Source: Curvibacter cyanobacteriorum
GTDB lineage: Bacteria > Pseudomonadota > Gammaproteobacteria > Burkholderiales > Burkholderiaceae_C
Reading direction: 5' to 3'
Assembly (NCBI RefSeq): GCF_028649475.1
Contig: NZ_JAQSIP010000002.1
Location: forward strand, 124,001 to 188,000
Length of the DNA: 64,000 bases
Made by a program: the position numbers and the translations under genes. Positions 62,737 through 64,000 of the stretch are shown piece after piece. Under the pieces are notes generated by a model. The model had not been told where the DNA came from and searched no databases. It saw only the letters and a program-made list of their open reading frames with translations. Position 1 is the stretch's first letter; each line of letters opens with the position of its first letter.

Positions 62737-63177
62737 ATGTTGGACATTCACCAGATCCTCAAGCAACTGCCGCACCGTTACCCCATTTTGTTGGTGGACC
62801 GTGTCCTGTCGGTTGAAAAGGGCAAGACCATCAAGGCGCTGAAGAACGTCTCCATCAACGAGCCTTATTTCATGGGCCACTTCCCGCACCGACCGGTGAT
62901 GCCGGGCGTGCTGATGCTCGAAGCCATGGCCCAGGCCGCAGCCCTGTTGGCCTTTGACACCCTGGGTGTGACGCCGGACGACAAGACCGTGTACTACTTC
63001 GCCGGCATCGACGGTGCCCGTTTCAAGCGCCCGGTCGAACCCGGCGACCAGCTGATCATGGACGTCTCGCTCGAGCGCATGAAGGCCGGTATCTTCAAGT
63101 TCAAGGGAATCACCCGCGTGGGCGATGAGGTGGCTTGCGAAGCCGAACTCATGTGCACCATGCGCACCATCGCCTGA
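62737..63177 (+). CDS. fabZ: 3-hydroxyacyl-ACP dehydratase FabZ
   Basis: A 146-residue hot-dog-fold enzyme of fatty-acid synthesis. [13 protein letters not shown] is the N-terminal signature; the catalytic His and Glu are in [23 protein letters not shown] 62737 is chosen; an upstream in-frame ATG (62695) lies inside lpxD. It lies between lpxD and lpxA as usual, balancing lipid A and phospholipid synthesis. Confidence 0.98.
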   Translation: MLDIHQILKQLPHRYPILLVDRVLSVEKGKTIKALKNVSINEPYFMGHFPHRPVMPGVLMLEAMAQAAALLAFDTLGVTPDDKTVYYFAGIDGARFKRPVEPGDQLIMDVSLERMKAGIFKFKGITRVGDEVACEAELMCTMRTIA

Positions 63178-63198
63178 TCTGAGACGGGAGCCCTGCCC

Positions 63199-63993
63199 AT
63201 GACCCGAATCCACCCGACCGCCATCGTCGACCCCGCTGCCGAACTCGACAGTTCGGTCACCGTGGGGGCGTACACCCTCATCGGCCCGAATGTGATCATT
63301 GGGGCGGGCACCACGGTGGGGCCGCACTGCGTGATCGAGGGCAACACCTCGATCGGCTGCGACAACCGCATCTTCCAGTTCAATTCGCTGGGCGCGATCC
63401 CGCAGGACAAGAAGTACGACGACGAGCCCTGCGAGCTGATCATCGGGGACCGCAACACCATCCGTGAGTTCTGCACCTTCAACATCGGCTCGCCCGGTGG
63501 TGGTGGCGTGACCCGCATCGGCAACGACAACTGGATCATGGCGTACGTGCACCTGGCGCACGACTGCCTGGTGGGCAACCACACCATCTTTGCCAACAAC
63601 TCCCAGCTGGCGGGCCATGTGGTGGTGGGGGACTGGGCCATCCTGGGGGGCTTCACGGTGGCGCACCAGTTTGTGCGCATTGGTGCCCACAGCATGACCG
63701 CCATGTGCTCGCTGCTGTTCGCTGACCTGCCGCCGTTTGTGATGTGCCAGGGCCAGCCGGCCGAGGCGCGCACCATGAACTTTGAGGGCCTGCGTCGCCG
63801 CGGTTTCTCGGCGGAGCGGGTGGCGGCGGTGCGCACCATCCACAAGCTGCTGTACCGCAGCAACCTGGCACTCGATGCGGCGTGTACCGAAATCTCCCGT
63901 CTCACCGAAAGCCACCCCGAAGCGGCGGCCGATGTGCAGATGATGTTGAGCTTCCTGGAGCAGACGCCGCCCAACCGCGGCATCGTTCGCTGA
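63199..63993 (+). CDS. lpxA: UDP-N-acetylglucosamine acyltransferase
   Basis: A 264-residue enzyme for the first step of lipid A synthesis. The beta-helix of hexapeptide repeats occupies about 1-190, with the catalytic His in [14 protein letters not shown], and a helical C-terminus follows. The length equals that of E. coli (262). GGGAG lies 9 bases before the ATG. The stop codon is 7 bases from the window end. Confidence 0.98.
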   Translation: MTRIHPTAIVDPAAELDSSVTVGAYTLIGPNVIIGAGTTVGPHCVIEGNTSIGCDNRIFQFNSLGAIPQDKKYDDEPCELIIGDRNTIREFCTFNIGSPGGGGVTRIGNDNWIMAYVHLAHDCLVGNHTIFANNSQLAGHVVVGDWAILGGFTVAHQFVRIGAHSMTAMCSLLFADLPPFVMCQGQPAEARTMNFEGLRRRGFSAERVAAVRTIHKLLYRSNLALDAACTEISRLTESHPEAAADVQMMLSFLEQTPPNRGIVR

Positions 63994-64000
63994 CTTTCAA

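Overview
The window is about 64 kb of GC-rich chromosomal DNA, almost certainly from a betaproteobacterium of the order Burkholderiales, most likely family Comamonadaceae. The reasons are the gene content and order (rpsB-tsf-pyrH-frr-uppS-cdsA-dxr-rseP-bamA-skp-lpxD-fabZ-lpxA; divergent mfd and ispD-ispF; PhaR and 3-hydroxybutyrate dehydrogenase of polyhydroxyalkanoate metabolism), the very high third-position GC, and the long spurious antisense frames such DNA produces. No transposase, integrase, phage gene or CRISPR array was seen.

Layout. 1-10 kb: end of a DUF2817 zinc-peptidase-like gene, nth, an HDOD protein, a PLP aminotransferase, an aldo/keto reductase, a small unknown gene coupled to trxC, an MFS permease, a PAS-GGDEF diguanylate cyclase, serB and a small membrane protein. 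10-24 kb: mfd, ispD-ispF, an OmpR/EnvZ-type two-component pair, a SIMPL-domain protein, bdhA, an alpha/beta hydrolase overlapping relA, tRNA-Val(GAC) and phaR. 23.9-42.4 kb: an accessory catabolic island (below). 42.7-51 kb: rimO, two identical tandem tRNA-Leu(CAG) genes, rnr, an SDR oxidoreductase, the NAD(P)H-hydrate repair enzyme and dadA. 51-64 kb: the translation, isoprenoid, phospholipid, outer-membrane-assembly and lipid A core cluster, all on the plus strand.

The part most likely to be undescribed is the island at 23.9-42.4 kb. On the minus strand an eleven-gene, tightly packed unit (42357 down to 29157) starts with an envelope system (DUF1302 outer-membrane protein, DUF1329 periplasmic protein, YCF48-like beta-propeller, MMPL/RND permease). 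It continues with a C-C hydrolase-like enzyme, a two-domain extradiol dioxygenase, a lone Rieske protein, an FAD monooxygenase, an MFS permease, a metal-dependent cyclase and an FAH-family hydrolase. A second minus-strand unit (27924 to 23887) encodes an unusual LysR regulator with two helix-turn-helix domains, an alpha/beta hydrolase, an NTF2-like protein, and a LigB/LigA-type second extradiol dioxygenase. A normal LysR regulator lies between the two units. The simplest reading is import of a hydrophobic aromatic compound followed by hydroxylation, ring cleavage and hydrolysis, with a second ring-cleavage step by LigAB. The substrate cannot be named from sequence.

All positions, start choices and motif assignments were read by eye. 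Family names rest on recognised motifs, not on database searches.
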